A stretch of 56,448 nucleotides of DNA from Fimimonas sp963619835 (GCA_963619835.1 CAVEYD010000002.1:1-56448), one strand, 5' to 3'. Numbered from the stretch's first letter, positions 43,590 to 51,827 are shown. Notes: a model not told the origin generated them from the sequence alone. Numbers and translations: made by a program.

Positions 43590-44384
43590 TTATTCTCCTT
43601 CTTTTTTTTGTTGTAAATTATTTTCTTGAGTTGTGTCGTCTTGTTGTTGCAATGCTGCAAGTTGACGTTTCAGCTCTAAAATTTCGTCTTCTTTTTCTTG
43701 TTGCTGCTTTAAAATTTTTTCTTTCTTGTCTTTGCCGACAACTCTTACGATGCGCATTACTTCAAAAACAATTATTATAACAGCCGGAACAATAATTACA
43801 AAAATGATGCCGATTGGCTGGCGTAAAATGTACACTAACAAACCAATTAGATAGCTTTGCCCAACAACCTTGCCAACAACGTAGTTGTGACTGTTAGTTT
43901 CGTTGGTGTGAATTGTTTGTGTTTGTTGACTTACTTGTTCGCCGTCAACTTCGTTGTCGCCCTTAAGATCAATGTCGTATCCACCGTAGGAATTAACTTC
44001 AATTTTGGTAACGCGGTGAGTGATTGTTTCTTGTTTTGTGCCGTAAACATACTTAAATGTTAAAACGTCTCCAACGGAAATTGACTTTAACCAATCTTGT
44101 TTTTGGGTTTCGTCTTCCGGCATAACTTCAACAAACACACACGACATTGTGGGAATGCTTTTTATTTTGTACGCACTTACATCAGTTTTTTCGCTCTTTT
44201 CCATAGATGCAGATTGAACGAAACGCATTTGTAAGCCGAATATTGTTGCCGTTCCGTCGGAATCTTTTTTAGAAACAATCGAAACAATTAAAACAAATAC
44301 TGCAAATGCAACCACTATCCACAAAAGAATACTTCCGACAATGCTTAAAACCTTTTTTACAGTCTTTTTGCTTTCTTCTTTCAT
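43590..44384 (-). CDS. SipW-like (ER-type) signal peptidase I
   Basis: A 264-residue membrane protease. After TM1 (about 14-37) comes FVQSASMEK with the nucleophile Ser60; ITHRV with His123 replaces the Lys of ordinary bacterial signal peptidases, and KGDNEVDGEQ at 141-150 supplies the acid, the Ser-His-Asp set of SipW/ER-type enzymes. TM2 lies at about 175-210, followed by a coiled-coil cytosolic tail rich in K, E and Q. It cleaves the atypical signals of TasA-like proteins, two of which are encoded in this operon. It is separated from its neighbours by 4-5 nt. Confidence 0.92.
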   Translation of the reverse strand: MKEESKKTVKKVLSIVGSILLWIVVAFAVFVLIVSIVSKKDSDGTATIFGLQMRFVQSASMEKSEKTDVSAYKIKSIPTMSCVFVEVMPEDETQKQDWLKSISVGDVLTFKYVYGTKQETITHRVTKIEVNSYGGYDIDLKGDNEVDGEQVSQQTQTIHTNETNSHNYVVGKVVGQSYLIGLLVYILRQPIGIIFVIIVPAVIIIVFEVMRIVRVVGKDKKEKILKQQQEKEDEILELKRQLAALQQQDDTTQENNLQQKKEGE

Positions 44385-44389
44385 GGCAA

Positions 44390-44875
44390 CTACTCAGCAC
44401 TCCTTTTTGCCGTTACGTCTAAGTAGAACGATATCGATTTTTGTTGCGATTCGTTGCCGACGTTTTCGGGCATTGAATAAGTAATTTGTATGTTGCTTAC
44501 ATTTGTTCCGAGAGAAATTGTTTGCTCTTTATCAAGCAATTCCTTCAGTGTTTTTGTAATTGTTTGATCGTTGGACTTGATTTCAACATTGATGTAATTT
44601 TTAAGTTCACTGTCTTTAAAATTTCTAAACGTTAGTGAGATTTGCAAGTCTTTGGCGCTTTCACCATTGATGTTGATTTCGTAAGACTTTTGTCCGCCGG
44701 GATAAAGTCCGTCAAGTTGAGCCGTAAAAGTTCTTTTGTCGTCTCCGCTTAAAGTAATTGTTGTGTTTTGCAACAAATTGTTGTCATCGTCTTTAAGAGA
44801 AGCTAAAGCAATAACTCCGCCAATTACGGCAATAAAACATGCAATTACCATTACAAGCGCAATCCGTTTGCTCAT
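44390..44875 (-). CDS. Secreted TasA-like minor component
   Basis: A 161-residue protein with signal MSKRIALVMVIACFIAVIGGVIALASL. The rest is beta-rich: TTITLSGDDKRTFTAQLDGLYPGGQKSYEININ and LQISLTFRNF, then SISFYLDVTAKRS. The LYPGGQKSYEI motif parallels the VPGASYEVEL of the other TasA-like protein in this operon, so the two are distant paralogues. It lacks the GGTYAxW cleavage pattern but is the first gene before the SipW-like peptidase. The ATG at 44875 (SD GGAGG) gives this length. A fibre subunit or adaptor role is inference. Confidence 0.7.
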   Translation of the reverse strand: MSKRIALVMVIACFIAVIGGVIALASLKDDDNNLLQNTTITLSGDDKRTFTAQLDGLYPGGQKSYEININGESAKDLQISLTFRNFKDSELKNYINVEIKSNDQTITKTLKELLDKEQTISLGTNVSNIQITYSMPENVGNESQQKSISFYLDVTAKRSAE

Positions 44876-44950
44876 GACTCCTCCTTTTAAATATTTGCTG
44901 TTTTTCGTCCCCAAGGAAGCAAAAAATCACTTATATATAATATTTTGTAT

Positions 44951-44979
44951 ATTATACCATTCCAAAATATCAATGTCAA
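44951..44979 (-). promoter_or_regulatory. Promoter of the SipW/TasA-like operon
   Basis: Perfect consensus TTGACA, 17-nt spacer, TATAAT; expected to be a very strong housekeeping promoter. Confidence 0.9.
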
Positions 44980-45079
44980 TATGGTTTTTAAAAAATATTG
45001 ATAAATTTGCGTGTTTTTTAACGCATTACCCCCACCCGTTAAAAAGCAAAAAAATTAAGTAAACATAAAAAAATAAAAC

Positions 45080-45130
45080 TATAAAATAAAAGACGAACAA
45101 AGTAAATGTCCGTCCTTTCAACAAAAAAAA
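45080..45130 (-). terminator. Terminator of tRNA-Leu
   Basis: A run of eight T follows the CCA end directly. Beyond it GACGGAC pairs with GTTCGTC (one G-T) and TTTT follows. Confidence 0.6.
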
Positions 45131-45216
45131 TGGTGCTGGTGGTGGGACTTGAACCCACATGTTGTCGCCAACATCGGATTTTGAGTCCGACGCGTCTGCC
45201 ATTCCACCACACCAGC
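45131..45216 (-). tRNA. tRNA-Leu (CAA anticodon)
   Basis: An 86-nt class II tRNA. Acceptor GCTGGTG/CACCAGC, anticodon stem TCGGA/TCCGA with loop CTCAAAA (anticodon CAA, leucine), a long variable arm (TGTTGGCGACAACAT) and T stem GTGGG/CCCAC. Discriminator A and CCA are encoded. Confidence 0.97.
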
Positions 45217-45274
45217 ACAATAAAAAAACAAAATATAGAAGTTATTTTGAACACTCGGTTTACTTAGACGCGTC

Positions 45275-45357
45275 CGCGTCTGCCCTCAGCCGAGCAAAAG
45301 AAGCAAAGCGAATTTGCGAACGCCACGTAGCATAGCGTAGTATTCCACCACACCAGC
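45275..45357 (-). pseudogene. Broken copy of the tRNA-Leu 5' part with a 57-nt insertion
   Basis: Bases 45342-45357 and 45275-45284 together repeat the first 26 nt of the adjacent tRNA-Leu exactly (acceptor 5' strand and D arm), but 57 nt (45285-45341) are inserted between them. After position 26 the copy ends in the palindrome AGACGCG-TC-CGCGTCT. It lies between the tRNA-Leu promoter and the intact gene, so it is transcribed in front of it. It cannot fold into a tRNA. Confidence 0.8.
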
Positions 45358-45379
45358 ACATTGTACACAATTCTTATTT

Positions 45380-45408
45380 AATATATCACACAAATTGAAA
45401 ATTATCAA
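45380..45408 (-). promoter_or_regulatory. Promoter of the tRNA-Leu locus
   Basis: -35 TTGATA, 17-nt spacer, -10 TATATT, immediately before the broken tRNA copy. Confidence 0.65.
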
Positions 45409-45475
45409 CAGATTTTTGCAAGATTTAACAAAAAAGTTTTAACAACCCACCACTTTGCAATTGTAGACAATTGTA

Positions 45476-45504
45476 TTGCTTAAATCAAATATTTGTGATA
45501 GAAT
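45476..45504 (+). promoter_or_regulatory. Promoter of tRNA-Arg
   Basis: -35 TTGCTT, 17-nt spacer, -10 TAGAAT, 21 nt before the mature tRNA. Confidence 0.65.
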
Positions 45505-45525
45505 AAACTTGTTGTCAAAAACCTT

Positions 45526-45600
45526 CTACCTGTAGTCTAATGGATAGAATAATGCCCTCCGACGGCATTGATCCGAGTTCGACTCTCGGCAGGTAGACCA
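45526..45600 (+). tRNA. tRNA-Arg (CCG anticodon)
   Basis: A 75-nt cloverleaf: acceptor CTACCTG/CAGGTAG, anticodon stem ATGCC/GGCAT with loop CTCCGAC (anticodon CCG, arginine) and T stem CCGAG/CTCGG. Discriminator A and CCA are encoded. Its last 21 bases recur twice downstream. Confidence 0.96.
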
Positions 45601-46061
45601 TTGCGCAGACTTCGTCTTTTTGTCGTCAACAAATAATGCGAGCATTTTTTTGCCCGCTTTTTTGTTGCCTTCCTTTTGACTTGTCTGCTTTGGATCATTC
45701 TGTCTCATAACAACTCCCCGTAGCGTTCCGCTCTTTCCTTTCGCTACACTTACCGCCTCACTTCGTGCGGTCGGACGACTCTCGGCAGGTAGACCATTGC
45801 GCAGACTTCGTCTTTTTGTCGTCAACAAATAATGCGAGCATTTTTTTGCCCGCTTTTTTGTTGCCTTCCTTTTGACTTGTCTGCTTTGGATCATTCTGTC
45901 TCATAACAACTCCCCGTAGCGTTCCGCTCTTTCCTTTCGCTACACTTACCGCCTCACTTCGTGCGGTCGGACGACTCTCGGCAGGTAGACCATTGCGCAG
46001 ACTTCGTCTTTTTGTCGTCAACAAATAATGCGAGCATTTTTTTGCCCGCTTTTTTGTTGCC
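45580..46061 (+). repeat. Tandem 196-bp repeat carrying the tRNA-Arg 3' end
   Basis: Two full, apparently identical 196-bp units (45580-45775 and 45776-45971) are followed by a partial third of 90 bp (45972-46061). Each unit starts with the 21 bases from the tRNA-Arg T loop to CCA; in the first unit these are the tRNA gene itself. The rest of the unit holds a short AGAC/GTCT hairpin, a GCGAGC/GCCCGC hairpin before TTTTTT (a probable tRNA terminator), and GTAGCG/CGCTAC and ACCGC/GCGGT inverted repeats. No convincing gene is encoded on either strand. Confidence 0.9.
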
Positions 46062-46080
46062 CTTAGTCAGCTCAACCAAC

Positions 46081-46115
46081 AAAAAAAGGCAAGGAAAATC
46101 TCCTTGCCTTTTTGT
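46081..46115. terminator. Terminator of the ABC/nuclease operon
   Basis: AAAAAGGCAAGGA and TCCTTGCCTTTTT pair around a five-base loop with T/A runs on both sides; it ends the minus-strand operon and faces the tRNA-Arg repeats. Confidence 0.85.
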
Positions 46116-46142
46116 TTTAGATTGTCTTTTTGCCTAATTGTA

Positions 46143-48755
46143 TTATGCTGCCGTCGAAGCTTCTACCGGTGCATAAACAATTTCGATTGCAGTAATTTGA
46201 ACTTGTTCGTTTCCTGACGCAGTGGAGCCACTAACTTTACTCATTGTAAAGGAAATTGAAGAAGCATTTACAGTTACTTCAGTACCGCTTGCAACTTCAG
46301 TTGTTCCGTTTAACAATGTACCATCGTTTTTGTTAGCATAAGTGATTTTAACAGAAACAATTGTGTATCCTTCTTTAGCGGTAATTGTTGTTGTGGAGCC
46401 TTTGTAAGTTCTAAGTTGATTTCCACTGGTGTAATACTTCATGGTGTCGTTTGCAACTGTTGCTTCGCCCAAATCAACCGATTTAACGTCCACACCATTT
46501 GCAGTTCCGGTAACTTCTGCCCATGTTTTAACAGACATTGTGATTTTGTTGTCGGCATCTGTGTAAGCAGGTGTTGTGGATGCAGCTTTTACAACAACTG
46601 TAAAGTCTTTTGTTGAGGTTCCGATTGTAGCTGTGAGAACGACTGTGGAATCTTCTGCACCACGTGTAACGGTTGCTTTTGTTCCGTCAATTGCAATGCC
46701 TTCACCGGACTTAACTGCCCATGTAGCAGAGCTGTCAAGAGTGAAGTCTGCGCCAACAGATTCAGCCAATGTGATTTTTTCAAGCTTTTCGGCATCTGTA
46801 AGTTCGTACTTAGCACTTGCAACATAGGTAGCGCCTGCAGCAATTTGAGCGGATCCGTTGTAAGCAGAAGGAGTTCCTGTAACAAGAATGTATGTTCCAA
46901 CAGAAAGATCTGCGCCGCCAGCAAGACGATAAACATATAGACTATTTGTTCCGTCTGTAATGGTTACACTAATGTTGTTGTAGTCTGCACTGTAAGCGGT
47001 GTTAATTTTGCTGATTTGTCCGTAAACAAGAGTTCCTTCTTCACCGGTTCCGGCAATACCCTTTTCGGCTGCTGTCTTAAGGTCAACTACTGCAACTTTT
47101 TCGAATTTAGAAACAGCTTCAATTGTTCCGCTATACTTCTTTATAGGAGCTTTAAATGCGATAGCTTGTCCTACGGCAATTGTGGAAGCATCGTCAAGGT
47201 TGTAGTTGTATACTAATATCTTTTGTGTTCCGTCTGAAACATAGAATGAAACATTTTTATAAGATGCATCGTAAGCTCTGTTTATTTCAGATACCGTACC
47301 AATAATATAGTAAGAATCTGCGGTTGATGCTTTGTCGTTAAGAGCTTCGCCGGCTTTGAGAGCTTGAGAAACAAACGAGTTGGAAACAATTACTTTGATT
47401 GTAAATTCTTCGTTTGTAGAGTCTTCGCCAATTGCGAGAGTTGCAACAAGAGTAAATTCTTGTGTTTCGCTTCCAACAGTAATGTTGAGTTTACCGTCAG
47501 CAATTTTTGCACAACTTGGAGCATCTCCCTTGAATGTCCATGTGATAGCTACGTCTGTGAATGATGTTCCTGCAGAAGGAAGATCTACGGATGCATTTGC
47601 GGTGTATTCGGTTGTAAGGCTGAGAGCTTTCTTTTCAGCAGCAAACTTTTCAGCTGAAGTAAATGTAGCATCGACAACATTGGAGATAGCATCTGTGCTT
47701 ACTGCATACAATTGATATTTGTTACTGTAAACACATACAAGTCCTGTTACGGTTGCTTGCTTACCTACAACAAACTTTTCAAACAATGCTTTTGTATCTT
47801 CTTCGCTAAGGAAGTAAATGTTGTAATAAAGGTTGAATTCTACTCCGTTTACAGTGAAGTAGTAGTATTTACCATCAATTCTGGTGAATTTTGCACCTTC
47901 AATCTTAACAAGTGTGTTTTGGTAGTCAATCAAAGCTGTGTCTGAGTTGTTAGCTGCTTTTCCCCAATCGTTTGTAGCATCTTTTGTGATAAGTTGGTCA
48001 GCAGTTTTAGCTTGTCCCTTAATTTTGATGCTGCAGCCCTTGTTAAATTCGTATTGTCCGTTGTAGACTGTGCAACTTCCGCTAACTTCTACGCGAGATC
48101 CAATGGGGAATGCTGCGTAAAGTTCTTCGTCAGATTTGAAGGAAGTTGTTTCTGTGGGAGCATAAGCATAGTAGCCGTTGCCGTCAGCGTCTTGAAGATA
48201 AACACTGCCCTTTGAGCTAGATTCCGAGGAAATAGAAATAATGTCGACAATGTAACCAACTACGCGGATTGTATCGGAAGACTTATTTTTGCAAGCTTCT
48301 TTGTACTGTGCGTAAGTGTTTACAACGTAAGCAGGAATGGAGTGTGCAAACGATACTTGGTAAGGATTACCGTTGCTGTCTTTGTAAGCTTGGCCTTTGC
48401 TGTTTACAAGTGTTGCAACAAGGTTGTACTGAACATCAACAGGGGTTTCGTCGTTGATTTGGATGGTTACGTAGTCATCAACGATTTCGCCTACGGATAC
48501 ACCGGAAGTAACGCCTTCTGTTGTGATTTCTACTGACCATTGTACGTTACACTCAACTTCACCGATAACGGTTTTAGCAGCAAGTTGATAGTTGCCTGTG
48601 GTGGAAGTTGCACGTTCTTGTTCAAAAACTCTTACGTTTTCGAGCATTTCTGCAAGTGTTCCTGCTTCGATTTTTTCGCCGTCGCAAGCTACAAGAGCTA
48701 CTGACAAGCAAAGTACAACTGCAAGAACAAGGCAAATGAGCAATCTTTTTTTCAT
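46143..48755 (-). CDS. Large surface lipoprotein with OB-fold-like repeats
   Basis: An 870-residue protein with signal MKKRLLICLVLAVVLCLSV and lipobox LVAC (Cys24). Three related segments have the look of OB-fold domains found in secreted nuclease-associated proteins: IRVVGYIVDI-SVYLQDADGNGYYAYA (about 165-250), YIIGTVSEINRAY-VSFYVSDG (about 485-560) and VYGQISKINTAYS-VSVTITDG-like (about 580-650). Between them lie Ig-like segments such as DVAITWTFKGDAPSCAKI. The C-terminus is beta-rich. It is the last gene of the operon, after the thermonuclease, and probably holds a polymer such as nucleic acid at the cell surface. That role is inference from context. Confidence 0.75.
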   Translation of the reverse strand: MKKRLLICLVLAVVLCLSVALVACDGEKIEAGTLAEMLENVRVFEQERATSTTGNYQLAAKTVIGEVECNVQWSVEITTEGVTSGVSVGEIVDDYVTIQINDETPVDVQYNLVATLVNSKGQAYKDSNGNPYQVSFAHSIPAYVVNTYAQYKEACKNKSSDTIRVVGYIVDIISISSESSSKGSVYLQDADGNGYYAYAPTETTSFKSDEELYAAFPIGSRVEVSGSCTVYNGQYEFNKGCSIKIKGQAKTADQLITKDATNDWGKAANNSDTALIDYQNTLVKIEGAKFTRIDGKYYYFTVNGVEFNLYYNIYFLSEEDTKALFEKFVVGKQATVTGLVCVYSNKYQLYAVSTDAISNVVDATFTSAEKFAAEKKALSLTTEYTANASVDLPSAGTSFTDVAITWTFKGDAPSCAKIADGKLNITVGSETQEFTLVATLAIGEDSTNEEFTIKVIVSNSFVSQALKAGEALNDKASTADSYYIIGTVSEINRAYDASYKNVSFYVSDGTQKILVYNYNLDDASTIAVGQAIAFKAPIKKYSGTIEAVSKFEKVAVVDLKTAAEKGIAGTGEEGTLVYGQISKINTAYSADYNNISVTITDGTNSLYVYRLAGGADLSVGTYILVTGTPSAYNGSAQIAAGATYVASAKYELTDAEKLEKITLAESVGADFTLDSSATWAVKSGEGIAIDGTKATVTRGAEDSTVVLTATIGTSTKDFTVVVKAASTTPAYTDADNKITMSVKTWAEVTGTANGVDVKSVDLGEATVANDTMKYYTSGNQLRTYKGSTTTITAKEGYTIVSVKITYANKNDGTLLNGTTEVASGTEVTVNASSISFTMSKVSGSTASGNEQVQITAIEIVYAPVEASTAA

Positions 48756-48773
48756 TTTCTTTTCTCCTTTTTT

Positions 48774-48871
48774 GTCCCTTGGGACGAATTTTAATTGTGT
48801 TGGCTTTTGCCAAATAAATTTTGCAAACTTGGTTACAATATTTTTGAAGAGCATTAAAAACTCTTTCAAAA
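48774..48871 (-). promoter_or_regulatory. Three hairpins in the gap between nuclease and OB-fold lipoprotein genes
   Basis: On the minus strand: TTTTGAAAGAG/CTCTTCAAAA (48842-48871), TTGGC-AAAA-GCCAA (48800-48813) and GTCCC-AA-GGGAC (48774-48785), the last just before the SD. They probably shape mRNA stability or partial termination. Confidence 0.5.
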
Positions 48872-48902
48872 CAATTTAATTAAGGACGAGATAAACTTTT
48901 TC

Positions 48903-50240
48903 CTATTCCACTATTGTGGCATCGCCTAATGTTAAAAGCATGATTTGGTACTTGCCGGTTTCGGAATTTTCGGACTTGTAGTAGCCTACAACACCTTTAA
49001 CGTCGATGGTTTTACCTTCAAAGTAATCTGCTTCTACAATAATGCCGTCTTTATACAAAACGTTTGTGCGAACGGAGATTTTTTTGCCATCCTTACTGCA
49101 AGTAAGTGTCATTGCGCCCATCGAAGAGCCCGATTCGGTTGTGTAAACACTGTCTACCGTTAAACCTTTAATTTCGACAGTTGTGTACAATGCAAGTTCG
49201 GCAAAATCGTACTGTTTGGTTTCGTCGTTGATTTCCACATCTACTTTGCTTGCAAATTGGTCGGCAGTTACAGTTGTGTAAGAAATTTCATTTCCGCTTG
49301 AGATAAGAGAAATATATTCCTTTTCTGTACCGGGATCGGGGAACGGGTCATACTTAATTCCGCTAATTTGGTAAGTTGCACCTGATTCCCAATACTGAAC
49401 AGCGCCGACAACCAAAATGCGGTTGCCCATTGTAGAAACAATTTTTGTTCCCATAGAGCCTATACCGCTGTTTCCGGAATAGACTTGCATTCCGTACCAA
49501 CGGCCTGTTTCTTCGTCATAGTCTTCAACGTAGATTGTGTCACCGTCTTGACGAGCAACAGTTGCTTCAAAAGCAACAACCGAACCTTCGTAATCGGCAA
49601 TACTTAAACGAATATCTTTAAGCGTACATTGAATTGCCTTGCCGTAGAAGTAATCGGGATCGGCTTCGCCTGACCAAACACTGAGTTTGAAATTTTTTGC
49701 CTGTTCCAAAGCGGAATAACAAGTTTCGCCGTAACGTCCACTGAGAATGTTAGACTCAACGGCAAGACCGTTTTGCAACAATTCAAGATTCAAAAGTCTA
49801 AACGTGGAATCTTCGCTAGTGTTGTACCAAACCCATACAAGGTAACGAGCACCGGTTTTATCTAAGTTCCATTTGTTGTCGTTGGACTCAATGTAGATTT
49901 CGTTGGCCGACTTTAGTTTGTTTTTTGTAAAGTTGGACGCTTTTTTGCCGTAAGGTTCAATTTTACCGGTAGACTCGGGCGTGTTGACTGCAAGGTAACG
50001 AGCCTTAAGCACTCCCGTTGAAGAAATGGAAGTAGGCACATTAAAGTGCGTTGTGTCACCGTCGATGTAAGTGTGTACCGTAACTTTTTGCTTTAATGTT
50101 TCGGTAGAATTGATATCAAACTTAAGTTGAGAAACGTAGTCGATTTGTTCCGCTTTGTTTCCTTGGCAAGCAAATAGTGAAAGCGTGCAACTAAGCACCA
50201 ATACTACCAATAATAACGTTGTAATAACTTTTGTTTTCAT
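48903..50240 (-). CDS. Surface thermonuclease-like (SNase domain) lipoprotein
   Basis: A 445-residue protein with signal and lipobox SLFAC (Cys25). The N-terminal SNase-like domain (about 50-200) has YIDGDTTHF (Asp60, Asp62), LKARYLAVNTPES (Arg81, Glu89) and DKTGARYLVWVW (Arg132), corresponding to the nuclease Ca2+ and catalytic sites; the Asp of the usual DTPE is Asn86. Two further beta-rich OB-like segments follow (EATVARQDGDTIYVEDYDE and VEIKGLTVDSVY). It should cut DNA or RNA at the surface. It follows the binding protein of an ABC importer, with a 9-bp hairpin between, and its SD is weak. Confidence 0.88.
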   Translation of the reverse strand: MKTKVITTLLLVVLVLSCTLSLFACQGNKAEQIDYVSQLKFDINSTETLKQKVTVHTYIDGDTTHFNVPTSISSTGVLKARYLAVNTPESTGKIEPYGKKASNFTKNKLKSANEIYIESNDNKWNLDKTGARYLVWVWYNTSEDSTFRLLNLELLQNGLAVESNILSGRYGETCYSALEQAKNFKLSVWSGEADPDYFYGKAIQCTLKDIRLSIADYEGSVVAFEATVARQDGDTIYVEDYDEETGRWYGMQVYSGNSGIGSMGTKIVSTMGNRILVVGAVQYWESGATYQISGIKYDPFPDPGTEKEYISLISSGNEISYTTVTADQFASKVDVEINDETKQYDFAELALYTTVEIKGLTVDSVYTTESGSSMGAMTLTCSKDGKKISVRTNVLYKDGIIVEADYFEGKTIDVKGVVGYYKSENSETGKYQIMLLTLGDATIVE

Positions 50241-50254
50241 TTTTTTACTTTGGT

Positions 50255-50283
50255 GTCGTTGCGACATTATCTGCCGCAACGAC
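50255..50283 (-). promoter_or_regulatory. Hairpin between binding protein and thermonuclease genes
   Basis: GTCGTTGCG and CGCAACGAC form a perfect nine-pair stem with an 11-base loop and no T-run. Such structures often protect the upstream binding-protein mRNA and lower downstream expression. Confidence 0.6.
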
Positions 50284-50321
50284 GTTTTGTTTATTTTTTG
50301 TTTTAGATTTGTTTACTAAAC

Positions 50322-51827
50322 TTAGTTGTTGTAGAAATATTCGCAGTTGCTGATTGCAGTTTTGAATGCTGCGTCGATGGCCGACTTAATAACATCGTCT
50401 GCCACAACTTTGCCGGCACTATCTTTACTTGCGCCAAGACATGTTTGAAGAAGAGCTTCTGCTTCGCTACGTGCTTTGGATGATCCGATAAATGCAGGAC
50501 TTACAAAGTAAGCCTCTTTTTGATCCCAACAAACTTGAGAAGACAATGCTGCAATGCCGTCTTTTGTTCCGTCTGCAGAAGCAAGGTGAGCTTTGAATAC
50601 AGAGTTTTCCGAAACAGATTCAATTACGGGAACGTAACCTGATGTCATTGAGAATTGAACTTGGAATTCTACATTTGTTGTGAAGTACTTGATAAACAAC
50701 CAAGAAGCGAGTTTTTCGTCATCGGTAGCGTTACCAATGATGCAAACGCTAGGACCTTGAGAAATAACTTTGGGGTTAGAAGCATCTGCTTGAGGAATTG
50801 AAGAAATACCTACATTGAAAGGTGCTTTTCCGTCAACTTTTGCTGGTGCTTGGTGAGTTGCGCCTGCAGATGAACCAATTGACATGTAACTTTTTACAAT
50901 CGGGTTACCTTTAGAGTCGGTTGCACCGTTTTTTGATTCGGGTTCATTTATAAACAATCCGCTTGTGTAGGAACCATAAATGCCGCTTGTTGTAACCCAT
51001 CCGTTTGCGTACCATTTGCTAAAACGATAGCAGAAATCTTGGTTATCTTGATTGTTAAACAAATAGTAAGGTTTTGTCGCACTTGTGTAAGGGGTTTGAA
51101 GTTGTTCGGTCATGGTGATAAACCAGTTAGCTTCGCTGTCGTATCCGAGAGGAATGCAGTATTCATCCCATTCTTTCAACTTTGTGCAAACATATTCCAT
51201 GCTTGTTGTGCAGTTTTCGGGGCAACTATCCGAGCACCACCAGTGTGTAGGAGCTTGAGCATCGCCTTTGTCATCTACAAGACCGGCTGCTTTGAAAGCT
51301 TCAACATTGTAGTACAAAACTTCGGTTGACTTTGAGAACGGAAGCATGTACATCTTGTCGTCACCAAACGATTTACCTTCGTTGTAGTAAGCGGGGATGA
51401 AGTCTGCAATTTGTTCAGCGGTAAAGCCTATAGGCATATCTTCTGTATTGCCAAACTTTCCTGCAGGAACTACGTCGGTGCTGTTAATGTAATCGTCAAG
51501 AACAACTACTTTTTTGGAACGATTGTAAAGAGCAACGTGGTCGGGGTAACAGTAAGCAACGTTTGGTCCTTTACCTACTTGAATTTCCTTAGAAACCTTG
51601 TCTTTTACGTCGTCGTAACCTGAACCGGCTTCGTACTCAACCTTGATATCCGGATAAATTTGATTGAATTTTTCAATATATTTATCTAATATCGGGGTAA
51701 GAGTTTGTCCCATTGTTGTGTAGAACGTGATTGTTGTGCCGTCTTCTTCGAAGTTGCAAGCAAACAATGCCGAAACAACCGAGATAGAAAGTACAATCAT
51801 TAGCACTACTGCAAATGTCTTTTTCAT
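50322..51827 (-). CDS. ABC importer solute-binding lipoprotein (family 1)
   Basis: A 501-residue protein with lipobox ALFAC (Cys24). The fold follows family 1 binding proteins of sugar or glycerol-phosphate importers: ITFYTTMGQTLTPILDKYIEKF, a VAYCYPDHVALYNR segment, YMLPFSKSTEVLYYN and WLFIKYFTT near the end. An unusual CSDSCPENC at 198-206 (Cys198, 202, 206) sits where sugar-binding homologues have a plain loop and may form a disulfide or metal site. It serves the two permeases and ATPase encoded upstream. The ligand is unknown; the thermonuclease gene directly downstream makes nucleotides, oligonucleotides or their sugar phosphates candidates. Confidence 0.9.
   Translation of the reverse strand: MKKTFAVVLMIVLSISVVSALFACNFEEDGTTITFYTTMGQTLTPILDKYIEKFNQIYPDIKVEYEAGSGYDDVKDKVSKEIQVGKGPNVAYCYPDHVALYNRSKKVVVLDDYINSTDVVPAGKFGNTEDMPIGFTAEQIADFIPAYYNEGKSFGDDKMYMLPFSKSTEVLYYNVEAFKAAGLVDDKGDAQAPTHWWCSDSCPENCTTSMEYVCTKLKEWDEYCIPLGYDSEANWFITMTEQLQTPYTSATKPYYLFNNQDNQDFCYRFSKWYANGWVTTSGIYGSYTSGLFINEPESKNGATDSKGNPIVKSYMSIGSSAGATHQAPAKVDGKAPFNVGISSIPQADASNPKVISQGPSVCIIGNATDDEKLASWLFIKYFTTNVEFQVQFSMTSGYVPVIESVSENSVFKAHLASADGTKDGIAALSSQVCWDQKEAYFVSPAFIGSSKARSEAEALLQTCLGASKDSAGKVVADDVIKSAIDAAFKTAISNCEYFYNN

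Noticed and set aside
45026..45254. Short open frames on the minus strand over tRNA-Leu
   Set aside because: They simply translate the tRNA gene and its T-rich flank.
45526..46024. Open frames on the minus strand through the tRNA-Arg repeats (122 and 88 residues, sharing the segment SAQWSTCRES)
   Set aside because: They are the reverse complement of tRNA-Arg and its repeats; the CRES and RRALFYPLDYR words are well-known translation artefacts of antisense tRNA. No SD is present.
45580..46061. CRISPR array
   Set aside because: The repeat unit is 196 bp and fully identical without variable spacers, and no cas gene is present.
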